NCBI GenBank assembly: GCA_017525875.1
Contig: JAFXSG010000027.1
Coordinates: 21,009-85,008, forward strand
Reading direction: 5' to 3'
DNA from: Clostridia bacterium
Lineage (GTDB): Bacteria; Bacillota; Clostridia; Christensenellales; CAG-138
Length of the DNA: 64,000 bases
The notes beneath the pieces are model-generated. The model was not told the origin of the DNA. It saw only the letters and a list, made by a program, of their open reading frames with translations, and made no database searches. The translations under genes were made by a program, and so were the position numbers. This document shows, piece after piece, positions 17,106 to 26,301 of the stretch (its first letter is position 1; each line of letters starts with the position of its first letter).

Positions 17106-17861
17106 ATGTCAGTTATTTCAATGAAGCAGCTGCTCGAAGCAGGCGTACACTTTGGTCACCAGACTCGCCGTTGGAACCCGAAGATGAAGGAATACATCTT
17201 CACCGAGCGCAACAGCATCTACATCATCGACCTCTCCAAGACCGTTAAAAAGATCGACGAGGCTTATAACTTCATTCGTGACGTTGCAATGAACGACGGC
17301 ACCGTTCTTTTCGTCGGCACCAAGAAGCAGGCTCAGGAGAGCATCGAGCAGGAAGCAAAGCGCTGCGAAATGTTCTACGTCAACCAGCGTTGGCTCGGCG
17401 GCCTTCTCACCAACTTCAAGACCATCCAGACCCGTATCGCAAAGCTGAACCAGATCAACAAGATGGAAGAGGACGGCGACTTCGATCTTCTCCCCAAGAA
17501 GGAAGTCGTCCAGCTCTGCGCACTCCGCGAGAAGCTCATGAAGAACCTCGGCGGCATCAAAGAAATGAAGAAGCTCCCCAGCTGCCTCTTCGTTGTTGAC
17601 CCCCGCAAGGAGCACATTGCTGTTCTCGAAGCCCGCACCCTCGGCATCCCGATCGTTGCTATCGTCGACACCAACTGCGATCCCGACGACGTAGACTACG
17701 TCATCCCCGGCAACGACGACGCTATCCGCGCTGTCAAGCTGATCGCTTCCAAGATGGCTGACGCCGTCCTCGAAGGCAAGCAGGGCGTTCAGATGACCGA
17801 CTCCGCCGTTGAAGCGGGCGGCGAGGCGCCTGCCGATAACGACGAGGAAGACAATTTCTGA
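17106..17861 (+). CDS. rpsB: 30S ribosomal protein S2
   Basis: 251 residues. It begins [19 protein letters not shown], the S2 signature, and has the usual [15 protein letters not shown] and [20 protein letters not shown] blocks. It is a structural protein of the small subunit, binding at the head-body junction. AGGAGG precedes ATG 17106. An acidic C-terminal tail (NDEEDNF) follows the core. It is the first gene of the classic rpsB-tsf pair, 41 bases before tsf. Confidence 0.98.
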   Translation: MSVISMKQLLEAGVHFGHQTRRWNPKMKEYIFTERNSIYIIDLSKTVKKIDEAYNFIRDVAMNDGTVLFVGTKKQAQESIEQEAKRCEMFYVNQRWLGGLLTNFKTIQTRIAKLNQINKMEEDGDFDLLPKKEVVQLCALREKLMKNLGGIKEMKKLPSCLFVVDPRKEHIAVLEARTLGIPIVAIVDTNCDPDDVDYVIPGNDDAIRAVKLIASKMADAVLEGKQGVQMTDSAVEAGGEAPADNDEEDNF

Positions 17862-17902
17862 TCTTCCGCTGACCACACGAATAATATTTGGAGGAAATAA
17901 TC

Positions 17903-18796
17903 ATGGAATTCACCGCAAAAGACGTAATGGCACTGCGTGAGCGTTCCGGCGCAGGCATGATGGATTGCAAAAAGGCACTCAAGGAGTGCGATGGCGATAT
18001 CGAAAAGGCAATGGACTATCTCCGCGAGAAGAGCCTTGCAGCATCCGCAAAGAAGGCTTCCCGCATCGCGGCAGAGGGCCTTGTTGACTGCTTCGTCTGC
18101 GATAAGTGCGGCGTTGGCGTCATCATCGAGGTAAACTGCGAGACCGACTTCGTCGCCAAGACCGACGACTTCAAGGCGCTCGTTGCCAACCTTGCAAAGC
18201 ACGTTGCAAAGATGAACCCCGCAAACGTCGACGAGATGATGCAGCAGCAGTACTCCGAGGAAGAGGGCAAGACCGTTTCCGACGTTATCAACGGCGCCGT
18301 TGCAAAGATCGGTGAAAAGATCACCATCCGCCGCTTCAACCGCGTTGAGGGCATCGTCGATACTTATGTCCACCTCGGCGGCAAGATCGGCGTCCTTCTC
18401 CAGATCAGCAACAACGAGAATCCCGCCGTTGCGCATGACGTTTCCATGCAGATCGCGGCTGCAAAGCCCACCTGCCTCTGCAGGGAAGACTGCGATCAGG
18501 CCGACCTCGACCATGAGCGCGAGATCCTCCGCGAGCAGGCTAAGAACGATCCCAAGAACGCGAAGAAGCCCGAAGCTATCATCGAGAAGATGATCGAAGG
18601 CCGTATCGAGAAGTACTACAAGGAAGTTTGCCTCCTCGAGCAGCCCTTCGTAAAGAACCCCGATCAGACCGTTGCCGAGATGATCAACGGCCGCTTCGAA
18701 GTTATCGGCTTCACCCGCTTCGAAATGGGCGAAGGCCTCCAGAAGCGCAGCGACAACTTCGCGGACGAAGTTATGGCTCAGACCAAGAAAGCGTAA
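17903..18796 (+). CDS. tsf: Translation elongation factor Ts
   Basis: 297 residues, normal for EF-Ts, the guanine-nucleotide exchange factor of EF-Tu. The N-terminal UBA-like domain has VMALRERSGAGMMDCKKAL, and the core has VIIEVNCETDFVAKTDDF, the EF-Tu contact region. The start is ATG 17903, because GGAGGAAATAATC lies directly upstream; an in-frame start 15 bases earlier falls inside the ribosome binding site region. A strong terminator follows at 18812-18838. Confidence 0.98.
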   Translation: MEFTAKDVMALRERSGAGMMDCKKALKECDGDIEKAMDYLREKSLAASAKKASRIAAEGLVDCFVCDKCGVGVIIEVNCETDFVAKTDDFKALVANLAKHVAKMNPANVDEMMQQQYSEEEGKTVSDVINGAVAKIGEKITIRRFNRVEGIVDTYVHLGGKIGVLLQISNNENPAVAHDVSMQIAAAKPTCLCREDCDQADLDHEREILREQAKNDPKNAKKPEAIIEKMIEGRIEKYYKEVCLLEQPFVKNPDQTVAEMINGRFEVIGFTRFEMGEGLQKRSDNFADEVMAQTKKA

Positions 18797-18811
18797 TTAC
18801 TTAATCATGAG

Positions 18812-18838
18812 ACGGAGCTCCTCGGAGCTCCGTTTTTA
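18812..18838 (+). terminator. Terminator of rpsB-tsf
   Basis: A 10-base stem, 18812-18821 against 18824-18833, with a 2-base loop and a T-run. Confidence 0.88.
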
Positions 18839-18852
18839 TATGCACACATGAG

Positions 18853-18880
18853 AAAAGCGCCTGCTGATGCAGGCGCTTTT
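18853..18880. terminator. Terminator of the 953-residue dockerin protein gene (bidirectional form)
   Basis: A 12-base perfect stem, 18853-18864 against 18869-18880, with A-run and T-run arms. It serves the minus-strand gene ending at 18909 and backs up the tsf terminator. Confidence 0.85.
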
Positions 18881-18908
18881 CAGTAAGTCGTTCAGTTGAT
18901 CAGGACCA

Positions 18909-21770
18909 TTATGCCATAGCAGCACGCATGATCAGGATAGCGTCGGAGGAGGTAACAACGCCGTCGCCGTCCATATCACCGTTAACAAGGCCCTGGCCGG
19001 TGATGGTGCTGATGCCCATCGCGTGACGCATTGCGAGCAGCGCGTCCGCCGCGGTGACTTCGCCGTCGAGGTCGATGTCGCCGAGGAGAGTGGGCTCGAG
19101 GCTGTTCTCGGTGTATTGAGCGGTAACAATGAGGTCAGAAGTAACGTTCGAGAAGTCGACGTCCCAGCCGATGAAGGTGTAGCCCTCGCGGCCCGGAACA
19201 GACGGTGCGGTCGCGCTGCCGCCGTAGTTGACGGTCTGAGTCTTCAGAGTAGTGCCGTCCCAATCCTTGAAGGTTACGGTGTAGGTGTTGATGGTGTACT
19301 GAGCGATAACCGTAACGTTATTGGTGACGTTGGTGTAGCTTCCGCTCCAGCCGGTGAAGGTGTAGCCAACACGGGTCGGGTTTGCGGGAGGAGTTGCGCT
19401 GCCGCCGTAGTTGACGGTCTGAGTCTTCAGCACGGTGCCGTCCCAATCCTTGAAGGTTACGGTGTAGGTGTTGATGGTGTACTGAGCGGTGACGATGAGG
19501 TCGCTCTGAACGTTGGTGAACGCAACGTCCCAACCGGTGAAGGTGTAACCGACGCGGGTCGGGTTGGCGGGCGCGACAGCATCCTGGCCCTGCTCAACTG
19601 TCTGGGTGGAGAGCACGGTGCCGTCCCAATCCTTGAAGACTACGGTATAGGTCGGGGTGGAGGCAACGGGGCTGGTGGTGTAGTAGTAGGTGCCGAGGGT
19701 GACCTCTCCATACATCACGATGGTGCCGCTGGTGCTCTTGCTGGTGGTGAAGTAAGTGCTGTTGGAGCTGCGGGCCAGATAGTAATAACCCTCGGAGTCG
19801 ATCTGGTTGTTCAGATCGGAACCGGTCCAAAGCCATGCAAGAGAATTGCTGCCAACGATCAGGTATTCATCGGAGCCGAGGGTCAGGTACTGGCCGTTGC
19901 CGACGTTCTTGAAGACGTAACCTGCGGAAGCGGAACCGGACTCGATCTCGTAGAGAATGGTGTTGATATCAACGGAGGTCGTCAGCGTGTTGGTGCTGTC
20001 GTTGATGGAGACGGACTGAGAGGTCACGTAATGATTGTTGGAGGTGTTGTAGATCGTGTTGCCGACGGCGTAATTGCCGGCAGTGATGACGTACCTTCCA
20101 CCGACCTCAAGGGTGTCGGTCTGCTGATAGACGGTCTCGCCGCCCTCGCCGTCAAGGCGGTTATACAGGGCATACAGCGTGGCGTTGCCGGTCACGTTAT
20201 AGCTTGCGCCGGGTGCGTAATAGGTGGGCTTAGTGGTGGTCTCGGAGACCTGCTGTGCGACCCAGCCGATGAAGGTCCAGCCGTCGGGATTTACGTTGAC
20301 GCTGGTGGGAAGGGTGATGGAATCACCGGAATATGCAGTCTGGCTGCCCTGAGAAGTGCCGTTTGCAACGAAGCTCACGGTGTAGCTCTGCTTTGCAGCA
20401 AAGTCGATGCGGACGGTGCAGTCGCTGGAGGGGGTCACGGTGAAGGTATTGCCGTTCTGAGAAACGGTCGCGGTGCCGCTGGTTACGGTGTAGCCGGCAG
20501 CATAGTAGCCGGTCTTCGGGGAAGCGGTGATAACGTAGCCGTTGACGGAAACAGTACCGTAGTTCGTGTTGTTGGAAGTCGCGGTAACAGTGTAGTTGGT
20601 ACCGAAGAGCTCCCAGTCGCAGTTAACGGTCTGAGTGCCATCGGGATTGGAGGGGAACGTGTCTACTGCACTCATGACGATCGGCCATGCCGCGCCGGAG
20701 GAGCTGGAGTAAGCGGGATCCCAGTTGCCCCAGGTGCTCTTCATGGTCTGAATAGCGCTCTTAACGGTCGCGCCGTTCTTCATCTCGGTCCAGAAGGTCG
20801 CTTCGTACTTGTAGTCGCCGGTGAAGGAAACGCTCTGAGAGTAGCCGTAGACGCCGCCTGCGCCTGCCGCGAGAAGCGCGGTGCCGGTGGTGCCCTTACC
20901 GGCCTTCTTCATACCTTCGCAGATAGCCATCCAAACGAAGCAGTTGGAGAGGGTGCCGGAGATGTGGTTCTGGATGTAGCGGCCGTCGATCCATGCTTCG
21001 CTGGAACCGTACGCGACTGCCCAACCGTTGTTGTAGTCGGTGGTAGTGATGCCGCTGTTGGTGGTGAGGCAGAGGTAGGAAGAAGTACCGCTCTGGGAAC
21101 CGTGGCTGTCGTAAATGACGACGCCCTTACCGGTGTAAGCAGCAGCAATATTGGGACCGGTCGCGTTATGACCGCCGAGCATCGTGCAGGTACCGCCGGT
21201 AGCAGTCGCGATGGAGCGAGCTTCGGTCATGTACTGATCGGTGAAGCTGGAGTCATAATAACCGGGAGTGGTGCAGGATTCGTTGTAGTTCGGGCCAACG
21301 AGAAGAACGTTGGGAGAACCGGCAGCGCCGCAGTTCGTGCCGCGAAGATCGGAAACAGTGGTCTTTACGACGCCTTGTTCGGGAACCACCGCGTAGATGT
21401 ATTCGGATTCCTCTTTGTTATTGGGATTCGCGGTGGGGGAGTTGTGAAGACGATAGCTGTAAGCGGAATACATACCGTCCACAGTAAAGAAGAAGCCATC
21501 CTCGGTGAAATCGGAGAAGCTGTCCTTATCGACGTTTTCCTGATTCAGCGCCGCTTCATAAACGGCCTTGATGACTTCCTCACGGGTCATGTTGTTCTTC
21601 AGTGCTTCGGCTTCGGCAGCCTCGAGAGCTGCCCAGGTGGTTGCCAGCTTGTTCTGCTGTGCTGCTTCATAGGTTGCGTCGGCCACGACGTCCGCGAGGG
21701 AAGCAACGGGCACGACGGCAAGAACCATGACCAGCGCGAGAACTGCGGCGAGGAGCTTGCGGATCTTCAT
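18909..21770 (-). CDS. Exported clan CD-like cysteine peptidase candidate with InlB repeats and dockerin
   Basis: 953 residues. Signal peptide 1-27. The N-terminal domain (about 80-400) has PNVLLVGPNY, then KGVVIYDSHGSQSGTSS with His223-Gly224, and NCFVWMAICEGMKKAG with Cys284. A hydrophobic strand ending in HG, and a later one ending near Cys, is the catalytic layout of clan CD peptidases (gingipain/caspase type). That function is inference. Residues 400-560 hold beta domains, then comes a beta-rich module with repeated YLT/YLA segments. About 710-890 are three InlB-type repeats of roughly 60 residues (FKDWDGTVLKTQTVNYGG ... YTFTGW). The end is a two-repeat type I dockerin (GDIDLDGEVTAADALLAMRH; GDMDGDGVVTSSDAILIMR). 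The start is ATG 21770 after GGAGGAC. A close paralogue lies upstream. Confidence 0.75.
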   Translation of the reverse strand: MKIRKLLAAVLALVMVLAVVPVASLADVVADATYEAAQQNKLATTWAALEAAEAEALKNNMTREEVIKAVYEAALNQENVDKDSFSDFTEDGFFFTVDGMYSAYSYRLHNSPTANPNNKEESEYIYAVVPEQGVVKTTVSDLRGTNCGAAGSPNVLLVGPNYNESCTTPGYYDSSFTDQYMTEARSIATATGGTCTMLGGHNATGPNIAAAYTGKGVVIYDSHGSQSGTSSYLCLTTNSGITTTDYNNGWAVAYGSSEAWIDGRYIQNHISGTLSNCFVWMAICEGMKKAGKGTTGTALLAAGAGGVYGYSQSVSFTGDYKYEATFWTEMKNGATVKSAIQTMKSTWGNWDPAYSSSSGAAWPIVMSAVDTFPSNPDGTQTVNCDWELFGTNYTVTATSNNTNYGTVSVNGYVITASPKTGYYAAGYTVTSGTATVSQNGNTFTVTPSSDCTVRIDFAAKQSYTVSFVANGTSQGSQTAYSGDSITLPTSVNVNPDGWTFIGWVAQQVSETTTKPTYYAPGASYNVTGNATLYALYNRLDGEGGETVYQQTDTLEVGGRYVITAGNYAVGNTIYNTSNNHYVTSQSVSINDSTNTLTTSVDINTILYEIESGSASAGYVFKNVGNGQYLTLGSDEYLIVGSNSLAWLWTGSDLNNQIDSEGYYYLARSSNSTYFTTSKSTSGTIVMYGEVTLGTYYYTTSPVASTPTYTVVFKDWDGTVLSTQTVEQGQDAVAPANPTRVGYTFTGWDVAFTNVQSDLIVTAQYTINTYTVTFKDWDGTVLKTQTVNYGGSATPPANPTRVGYTFTGWSGSYTNVTNNVTVIAQYTINTYTVTFKDWDGTTLKTQTVNYGGSATAPSVPGREGYTFIGWDVDFSNVTSDLIVTAQYTENSLEPTLLGDIDLDGEVTAADALLAMRHAMGISTITGQGLVNGDMDGDGVVTSSDAILIMRAAMA
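19100..19660 (-). repeat. Three tandem coding repeats (InlB/Listeria-Bacteroides type)
   Basis: Three consecutive units of about 180 bases encode near-identical 60-residue modules, each with FKDWDGT, GYTF.GW and L/TVTAQYT. The first two share long identical DNA stretches, indicating recent duplication. Confidence 0.8.
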
Positions 21771-21884
21771 TTTCTGTCCTCCATAAGATTTTTTGTCCCG
21801 AAGTTCGGGAGGGTAAAGATTTGGATCTCCACACAAAACAGATATGATCGGAATTGTATAGAATATCCTTTATACCACTGTCCT

Positions 21885-21913
21885 ATTCTACCAAAATATC
21901 CAATTGTTGTCAA
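21885..21913 (-). promoter_or_regulatory. Promoter of the 953-residue dockerin protein gene
   Basis: On the minus strand TTGACA (21913-21908) and TAGAAT (21890-21885) with a 17-base spacer. About 110 bases of leader precede ATG 21770. Confidence 0.82.
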
Positions 21914-21984
21914 TACAATTTTCGTACAAATTTACTTATTCCGGAAAAGATTTTCAACGAAGATATTGCTGCCGGAACGATATG

Positions 21985-22014
21985 AAAAAGCGCTCCCGGC
22001 CGGGAGCGCTTTTT
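21985..22014. terminator. Terminator of the 665-residue dockerin protein gene
   Basis: A 14-base perfect stem, 21986-21999 against 22000-22013, with A-run and T-run arms. It separates the two dockerin genes into distinct transcripts. Confidence 0.85.
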
Positions 22015-22033
22015 GTGATCTGAATACTAAGGC

Positions 22034-24031
22034 TCAATCGCCCATAGCATCACGCATGATCATGAGAGCTTCGGAAGCGGTCACAACGCCGTCGCCATCA
22101 AGGTCGGCTGCTGCGATCTGCTCATCGGTGCCGTCCACAATGCCCATAGCGATACGCAGTGCGATCAGCGCGTCAGAAACGGTCACGATGCCGTCACCGT
22201 CAACATCGCCGGGGATGACCTCGATGGGGGTCTCGCCGGGATCACCGGAGTAAGCAACGTTGTCGATCTTGACGCAGTCGCTGCCGTTGTTGACACTGTA
22301 GTCCTTGGTGAACTCCCAAACGAAGGTGTAGCTGCCTGCAGCGTTAGCGGTGTAGGTGTAGGTCAGCCAGCTGCTGTTGTTGGTACCGGACAGATGCTGT
22401 ACCTGACTGCCGTTGACGCTGAAGTTGTACCAGTCGTAGTTGTTCTCGGAGCTGTAGGTGTACTCGAAGGTCAGGGTCTCGCCCGCAGCCATCTGAATGG
22501 TGGTGGTGAGGGTGGAGGAGGAGCTGCTGTAGCCGGCGTTGCCGCTCTTTGCAAGATACCTGTTGCCCTCGGTAACGGCAACGAACGGATACTGCTCGCT
22601 GGTGCCGAAGGAAAGGGTGCCGCCCTCAACGTTCAGAGCATCACGGAGAGTGGTGTCCTCGTTGACGGTAACAGCAACGGTCGCATAACCGAAATCGTCG
22701 CCGTTGACGATAACTTCGCAGGTAACGGTGGTGGTGCCAACGCCAACACCGGTGATGGTAGCGCTGCGGTTGCTGCCGGTAACGGTCGCAATGCCTTCAT
22801 TGGCGCTGGTCCAAACAAGCTCGTACTGGTTGGCGTTCTCGGGAACGCGGGCAAAGCTGACGCTCGCGCTGCGGCCGATGTACATTTCGACTGCATCGGT
22901 GCTGAGGGAGAAGTCAACAAGCTCAACGGGCTCGGGATCGCCGTAGAGCAGCCAGTCGCAGTTGACGACCTGTGCTGCGTCGGGGTTGGTCGGGAAGGGG
23001 TCGACGTCGCTCATCGCGATCGGGTATGCATCGCCGTAGGGATCGGGGATACCATACCTGGAGACCATTGCATTGTAAGCCTCGTTGAAGGGCTCGCCGT
23101 CCTTCATATGGTTCCAGAACTCGGCCTCGTACTCATAGTCGCCGCGGAAGGTGACACTCTGGGAATAACCGTAGACAACACCTGCGCCCGCACGGAGAAG
23201 TGCGTAACCGGTGGTGCCCTGGCCGGAGCGCTTCATGCCTTCGCAGATAGCCATCCAAACGCAGGGATTGCTGAGGGGCTCAGTGACGTGGTTCTCGATG
23301 TAGCGGCCGTCGATGTACGCTGCGCTGCCGGAGCTGACTGCCCAGCCGTTGCTGTAGTCGGTCTGGGTGATACCGCTGTTGGTGGTCAGGCAGAGGTAGG
23401 AGGAGGTACCGCTTGCGGTGCCGTGGCTGTCATAGATGACGACGCCCTTGTCGGGATAAGCCGCCGCGATAGCGGGACCGGTCGCGTTCTGGTTGATCAG
23501 CTGAGTGCAGACGCCGCCGGTCGCAGCTGCGATCGAGTTGGACTCATTGACGTACTGATCGGTGAAGCTGCTGTCGGAGCTGTAGTAGGGGCCTACGAGC
23601 AGGACGTTTGCGGAACCTGCGTGACGGGGGGTCTCGCCGTTGGAGAAATCCTTAACGGTGGGGCCTTCGATCGTGACGAACTCGCCGGTGGTCTTCAGCT
23701 CATTGCGGAGGCGGTAGTTGTAAGAGCAGTACATACCGCTGACGGTGAAGAAGAAGCCATCCTTGGTGAAATCGGAGAAGCTGTCCTTATCGACGTTCTC
23801 CATGTTCAGCGCTGCGCTGTAAACAGCGTCGATGACTTCGCTGCGGGACATGCCGGAAGCGATCGCTTCGGCTTCGGCTGCGTCGAGCACAGCCCAGGTG
23901 TTGTTGAGCTTGCTCATTGCTGCGGCTTCGCTCATGACGTTCTCGACGCCGACTGCGAGAGAGGCGACGGGAACCATTGCGACGACCATCACAAGGGCAA
24001 TAGCTGCTGCGAGGAGTTTGCGGATCTTCAT
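22034..24031 (-). CDS. Exported clan CD-like cysteine peptidase candidate with Ig-like domain and dockerin
   Basis: 665 residues, paralogous to the protein at 18909-21770 across the first 400. Both share the signal peptide MKIRKLLAA, NVDKDSFSDFT.DGFFFTV, ANVLLVGP, KGVVIYDSHGTASGTSS (His203-Gly204) and CVWMAICEGMKRSGQGTTGY (Cys263). After the peptidase-like domain it differs. A Big2-type Ig domain at about 385-465 (LSTDAVEMYIGRSASVSF) replaces the InlB repeats. A beta-sandwich module (LTFEYTYSSENNYDWYNF) follows, perhaps carbohydrate-binding, then a two-repeat dockerin (GDVDGDGIVTVSDALIALR; DLDGDGVVTASEALMIMR). GGAGGATACCAT precedes ATG 24031. Catalysis is predicted only from the His/Cys pattern, conserved in both copies. 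Confidence 0.75.
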   Translation of the reverse strand: MKIRKLLAAAIALVMVVAMVPVASLAVGVENVMSEAAAMSKLNNTWAVLDAAEAEAIASGMSRSEVIDAVYSAALNMENVDKDSFSDFTKDGFFFTVSGMYCSYNYRLRNELKTTGEFVTIEGPTVKDFSNGETPRHAGSANVLLVGPYYSSDSSFTDQYVNESNSIAAATGGVCTQLINQNATGPAIAAAYPDKGVVIYDSHGTASGTSSYLCLTTNSGITQTDYSNGWAVSSGSAAYIDGRYIENHVTEPLSNPCVWMAICEGMKRSGQGTTGYALLRAGAGVVYGYSQSVTFRGDYEYEAEFWNHMKDGEPFNEAYNAMVSRYGIPDPYGDAYPIAMSDVDPFPTNPDAAQVVNCDWLLYGDPEPVELVDFSLSTDAVEMYIGRSASVSFARVPENANQYELVWTSANEGIATVTGSNRSATITGVGVGTTTVTCEVIVNGDDFGYATVAVTVNEDTTLRDALNVEGGTLSFGTSEQYPFVAVTEGNRYLAKSGNAGYSSSSSTLTTTIQMAAGETLTFEYTYSSENNYDWYNFSVNGSQVQHLSGTNNSSWLTYTYTANAAGSYTFVWEFTKDYSVNNGSDCVKIDNVAYSGDPGETPIEVIPGDVDGDGIVTVSDALIALRIAMGIVDGTDEQIAAADLDGDGVVTASEALMIMRDAMGD

Positions 24032-24131
24032 ATGGTATCCTCCATCTATAAATTTTTACCCCCTGAAGGGGTAGTTTGGCTTTAACATACGACGCTTAAT
24101 GGAGCATCGTTTTCAAACCATTCCAAATTAT

Positions 24132-24161
24132 ATTTTAGCATTTTAGTATAATCATTGTCAA
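24132..24161 (-). promoter_or_regulatory. Promoter of the 665-residue dockerin protein gene
   Basis: On the minus strand TTGACA (24161-24156) and TAAAAT (24137-24132), spacer 18. A second TAAAAT lies closer but at an unsuitable distance. Confidence 0.6.
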
Positions 24162-24236
24162 TACTGTTTGCGAGAAAAAATACAAATTACGAAAAGTCGA
24201 TCATAAAAGCTGCAGCAAAAAAGCAGGCTGTCTATG

Positions 24237-24265
24237 TTGCCAAACTTAAAAGAATGGGATATAAT
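24237..24265 (+). promoter_or_regulatory. Promoter of the glycosyltransferase gene
   Basis: TTGCCA at 24237-24242 and TATAAT at 24260-24265 with a 17-base spacer. It gives a leader of about 65 bases before ATG 24338. Between 24032 and 24237 I see only the divergent promoter and A/T-rich sequence. Confidence 0.75.
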
Positions 24266-24337
24266 AATAATGGTTCGCGGGGATACTGCCGAATGCTGCG
24301 GAGCGTGTCCGCACGGTGCAGCCTCGCGCATGCTTAT

Positions 24338-25423
24338 ATGAAGTTTTTATTGATCACAAACCATTCATACATGTTCTGGCAGTTCCGCAGGGAGCTCGTT
24401 TCGGCACTTCTTGAAAGAGGAGAGGTCGTATTGAGCATGCCTTTCGTAGGCCACGAGGACGACCTCAAAGCCATGGGCTGCCGCTGCATCAACACAACGG
24501 TCGATCGCCGCGGAGTGAATCCCGCTGCCGACAGTGAACTGATCAAGACTTACCGCAAGCTGCTTGAGAAAGAAAAGCCGGATATGGTGCTGACGTATTC
24601 GATCAAACCGAACATATACGCCGGCCGTCTCTGCTCAAAGATGAACATTCCTTACGGTGTAAACGTTCAGGGCCTTGGAACGGCATTTCAGAAGGAGCCG
24701 ATCGCTTCCATAGTCACGCTGCTGTACAGGCGGTCAATGAGAAAGGCCAAAGCCGTTTTCTTCGAGAATGAGAGCAATGCGAATGAATTCGTTCGCCGCA
24801 GGATCGTGACACGCGACCGGATGACCGTGCTCAAAGGCGCGGGAGTTAATCTCGACGTTTACACACAGCAGCCGTACCCTTCCGAAAAGGAAAGCATTCG
24901 GTTCCTGTACGTGGGAAGGATCATGCGCGAAAAAGGCATGGACGAGCTGCTTTACGCTGCGGAAACGATCAAAAAGAAATACGGGAACAAGGTGCAATTC
25001 GATTTTGTCGGCTTTTTTGAGGATGACTATAAGCCCAGAATGGAACAGCTTCAAAGCGAAGGCATATTGACCCTGCACGGCTTCACAAAGGACCCGAGGC
25101 CTTATTATGCACAGTCGCACTGCGTCGTGCTCCCGAGCTATCATGAGGGCATGAGCAACGTCCTGCTCGAAGCCGCGGCTACCGGCCGCGCGCTCATCGC
25201 ATCGGATATCCCGGGATGCCGTGAAGCTGTAGACGAAGGCATAAACGGTTTCCTCTGCAAAAAGATGGATCGCGAGAGCCTTGTTTCCTGCATGGAAAGG
25301 TTTATCGCACTGCCTGCGGACGAACGCGAAAGAATGGGCGCCGCCGGCAGAGCCAAGATGGAACGTGAGTTCGATAAAAAGAGCGTGGTTGCAAGCACTT
25401 TGGCTGCGCTCGGTCTTCTTTGA
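24338..25423 (+). CDS. Glycosyltransferase family 4
   Basis: 361 residues with the GT-B two-domain fold. The N-terminal acceptor half starts MKFLLITNHSYMFWQFRREL and has VLTYSIKPNIYAGRLC. The C-terminal nucleotide-sugar half has FLYVGRIMREKGMDELLYA and the GT4 E-x7-E motif in SYHEGMSNVLLEAAATGRAL. It is likely a retaining transferase in capsule or other surface polysaccharide synthesis, related to galacturonosyl- or N-acetylglucosaminyl-type transferases; the sugar is not predictable. The start is ATG 24338, where the fold begins; upstream codons to 24155 precede the promoter. No good ribosome binding site is visible before it. Confidence 0.82.
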   Translation: MKFLLITNHSYMFWQFRRELVSALLERGEVVLSMPFVGHEDDLKAMGCRCINTTVDRRGVNPAADSELIKTYRKLLEKEKPDMVLTYSIKPNIYAGRLCSKMNIPYGVNVQGLGTAFQKEPIASIVTLLYRRSMRKAKAVFFENESNANEFVRRRIVTRDRMTVLKGAGVNLDVYTQQPYPSEKESIRFLYVGRIMREKGMDELLYAAETIKKKYGNKVQFDFVGFFEDDYKPRMEQLQSEGILTLHGFTKDPRPYYAQSHCVVLPSYHEGMSNVLLEAAATGRALIASDIPGCREAVDEGINGFLCKKMDRESLVSCMERFIALPADERERMGAAGRAKMEREFDKKSVVASTLAALGLL

Positions 25424-25444
25424 TCTGAAGCTTAACACAAACGC

Positions 25445-25470
25445 AAATACCGGCTGAGCCCGGTATTTTT
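25445..25470 (+). terminator. Terminator between glycosyltransferase and HAD genes
   Basis: An ATACCGG stem paired with CCGGTAT around 25447-25467, followed by TTTTTATT. Confidence 0.75.
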
Positions 25471-25479
25471 ATTCAGGGC

Positions 25480-26247
25480 ATGAAAGGCTTTACGGAGTAT
25501 AAAAACTACATATTCGATCTTTACGGCACGCTCATCGATATCCATACCGATGAACAGAGGCCGGGCCTGTGGAGAAAGCTCGCGGAGCTTTACCGCCTGA
25601 CCGGAGCGCATTATACGGCACGCTCGCTGCAGCAGAACTACCTGCGGATATGCGCTGAGGATGAGCTCGCACTGAAGCACAGGACCGGCGCCGAATATCC
25701 CGAAATAAAGCTCGAACCGGTTTTTATCCGTCTTCGCGATGAAGCGGGCGGACGGAGCGGCGGAAACGACGAAGCATGGACCAACGCCGCCGCAAATGCG
25801 TTCCGGCTGTTTTCGAGGGACAGGCTCAGTCTGTATGAGAACACGCTCTCAACGCTCGAGACCCTGCGCAGCGAAGGGAAAAGGCTGTTCCTTCTCTCGA
25901 ATGCGCAGGCGGTCTTCACGCGAACGGAGCTGGCGCTTACGGGTCTTTCCGAAAGCTTTGACGATATCTTTCTTTCGTCCGATCACGGCATAAAAAAGCC
26001 GGAGAAGGCTTTCTTGATGAAACTTTTGCGGACGCATCAGCTCGATCCTTCCGAGACCGTGATGATCGGCAACGATGCAGCGAGCGATATGGGCGTCGCC
26101 GACGCTTGCGGGATAGACGGGATATTGCTCAATACGTATCACGAGGATGAGGCGAAGATAGCAAAACGGATGGATGAGTGCGGGATCAGGAACCCGGAGC
26201 GCATCCGCGTCATATGGTCCGGAGACGTCGCAGAACTGCTTGACTGA
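25480..26247 (+). CDS. HAD-superfamily hydrolase (YjjG-like)
   Basis: 255 residues with all four HAD motifs: FDLYGTLID (motif I, nucleophilic Asp), LFLLSNAQ (II), a lysine in GIKKPEKAFLMKLL (III) and VMIGNDAASDMGVADACG (IV). It has a helical type I cap, as in YjjG-type nucleotidases and small phosphatases. The substrate is not predictable; phosphate ester hydrolysis in the cytoplasm is the family reaction. The start at 25480 lies right behind the preceding gene's terminator with no strong ribosome binding site. The first conserved strand begins 7 residues in, so the start is reasonable. Confidence 0.85.
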   Translation: MKGFTEYKNYIFDLYGTLIDIHTDEQRPGLWRKLAELYRLTGAHYTARSLQQNYLRICAEDELALKHRTGAEYPEIKLEPVFIRLRDEAGGRSGGNDEAWTNAAANAFRLFSRDRLSLYENTLSTLETLRSEGKRLFLLSNAQAVFTRTELALTGLSESFDDIFLSSDHGIKKPEKAFLMKLLRTHQLDPSETVMIGNDAASDMGVADACGIDGILLNTYHEDEAKIAKRMDECGIRNPERIRVIWSGDVAELLD

Positions 26248-26262
26248 CAAGCGCAACAGAAA

Positions 26263-26288
26263 AAGAGCTGCCTTTCGGGGCGGCTCTT
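26263..26288. terminator. Hairpin between convergent HAD and membrane-protein genes
   Basis: A 10-base stem, 26263-26272 against 26279-26288, with one G-U pair, between convergent genes. T-runs are short. Confidence 0.6.
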
Positions 26289-26301
26289 ATGTTTGATCAT
26301 A

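Noticed and set aside
19023-22253. A 1076-residue open frame on the plus strand opposite the 953-residue dockerin gene
   Set aside because: It is the antisense shadow of a high-GC gene with biased codons. The minus frame has a signal peptide, catalytic motifs, repeats, a dockerin, a promoter and a terminator; the plus frame has none.
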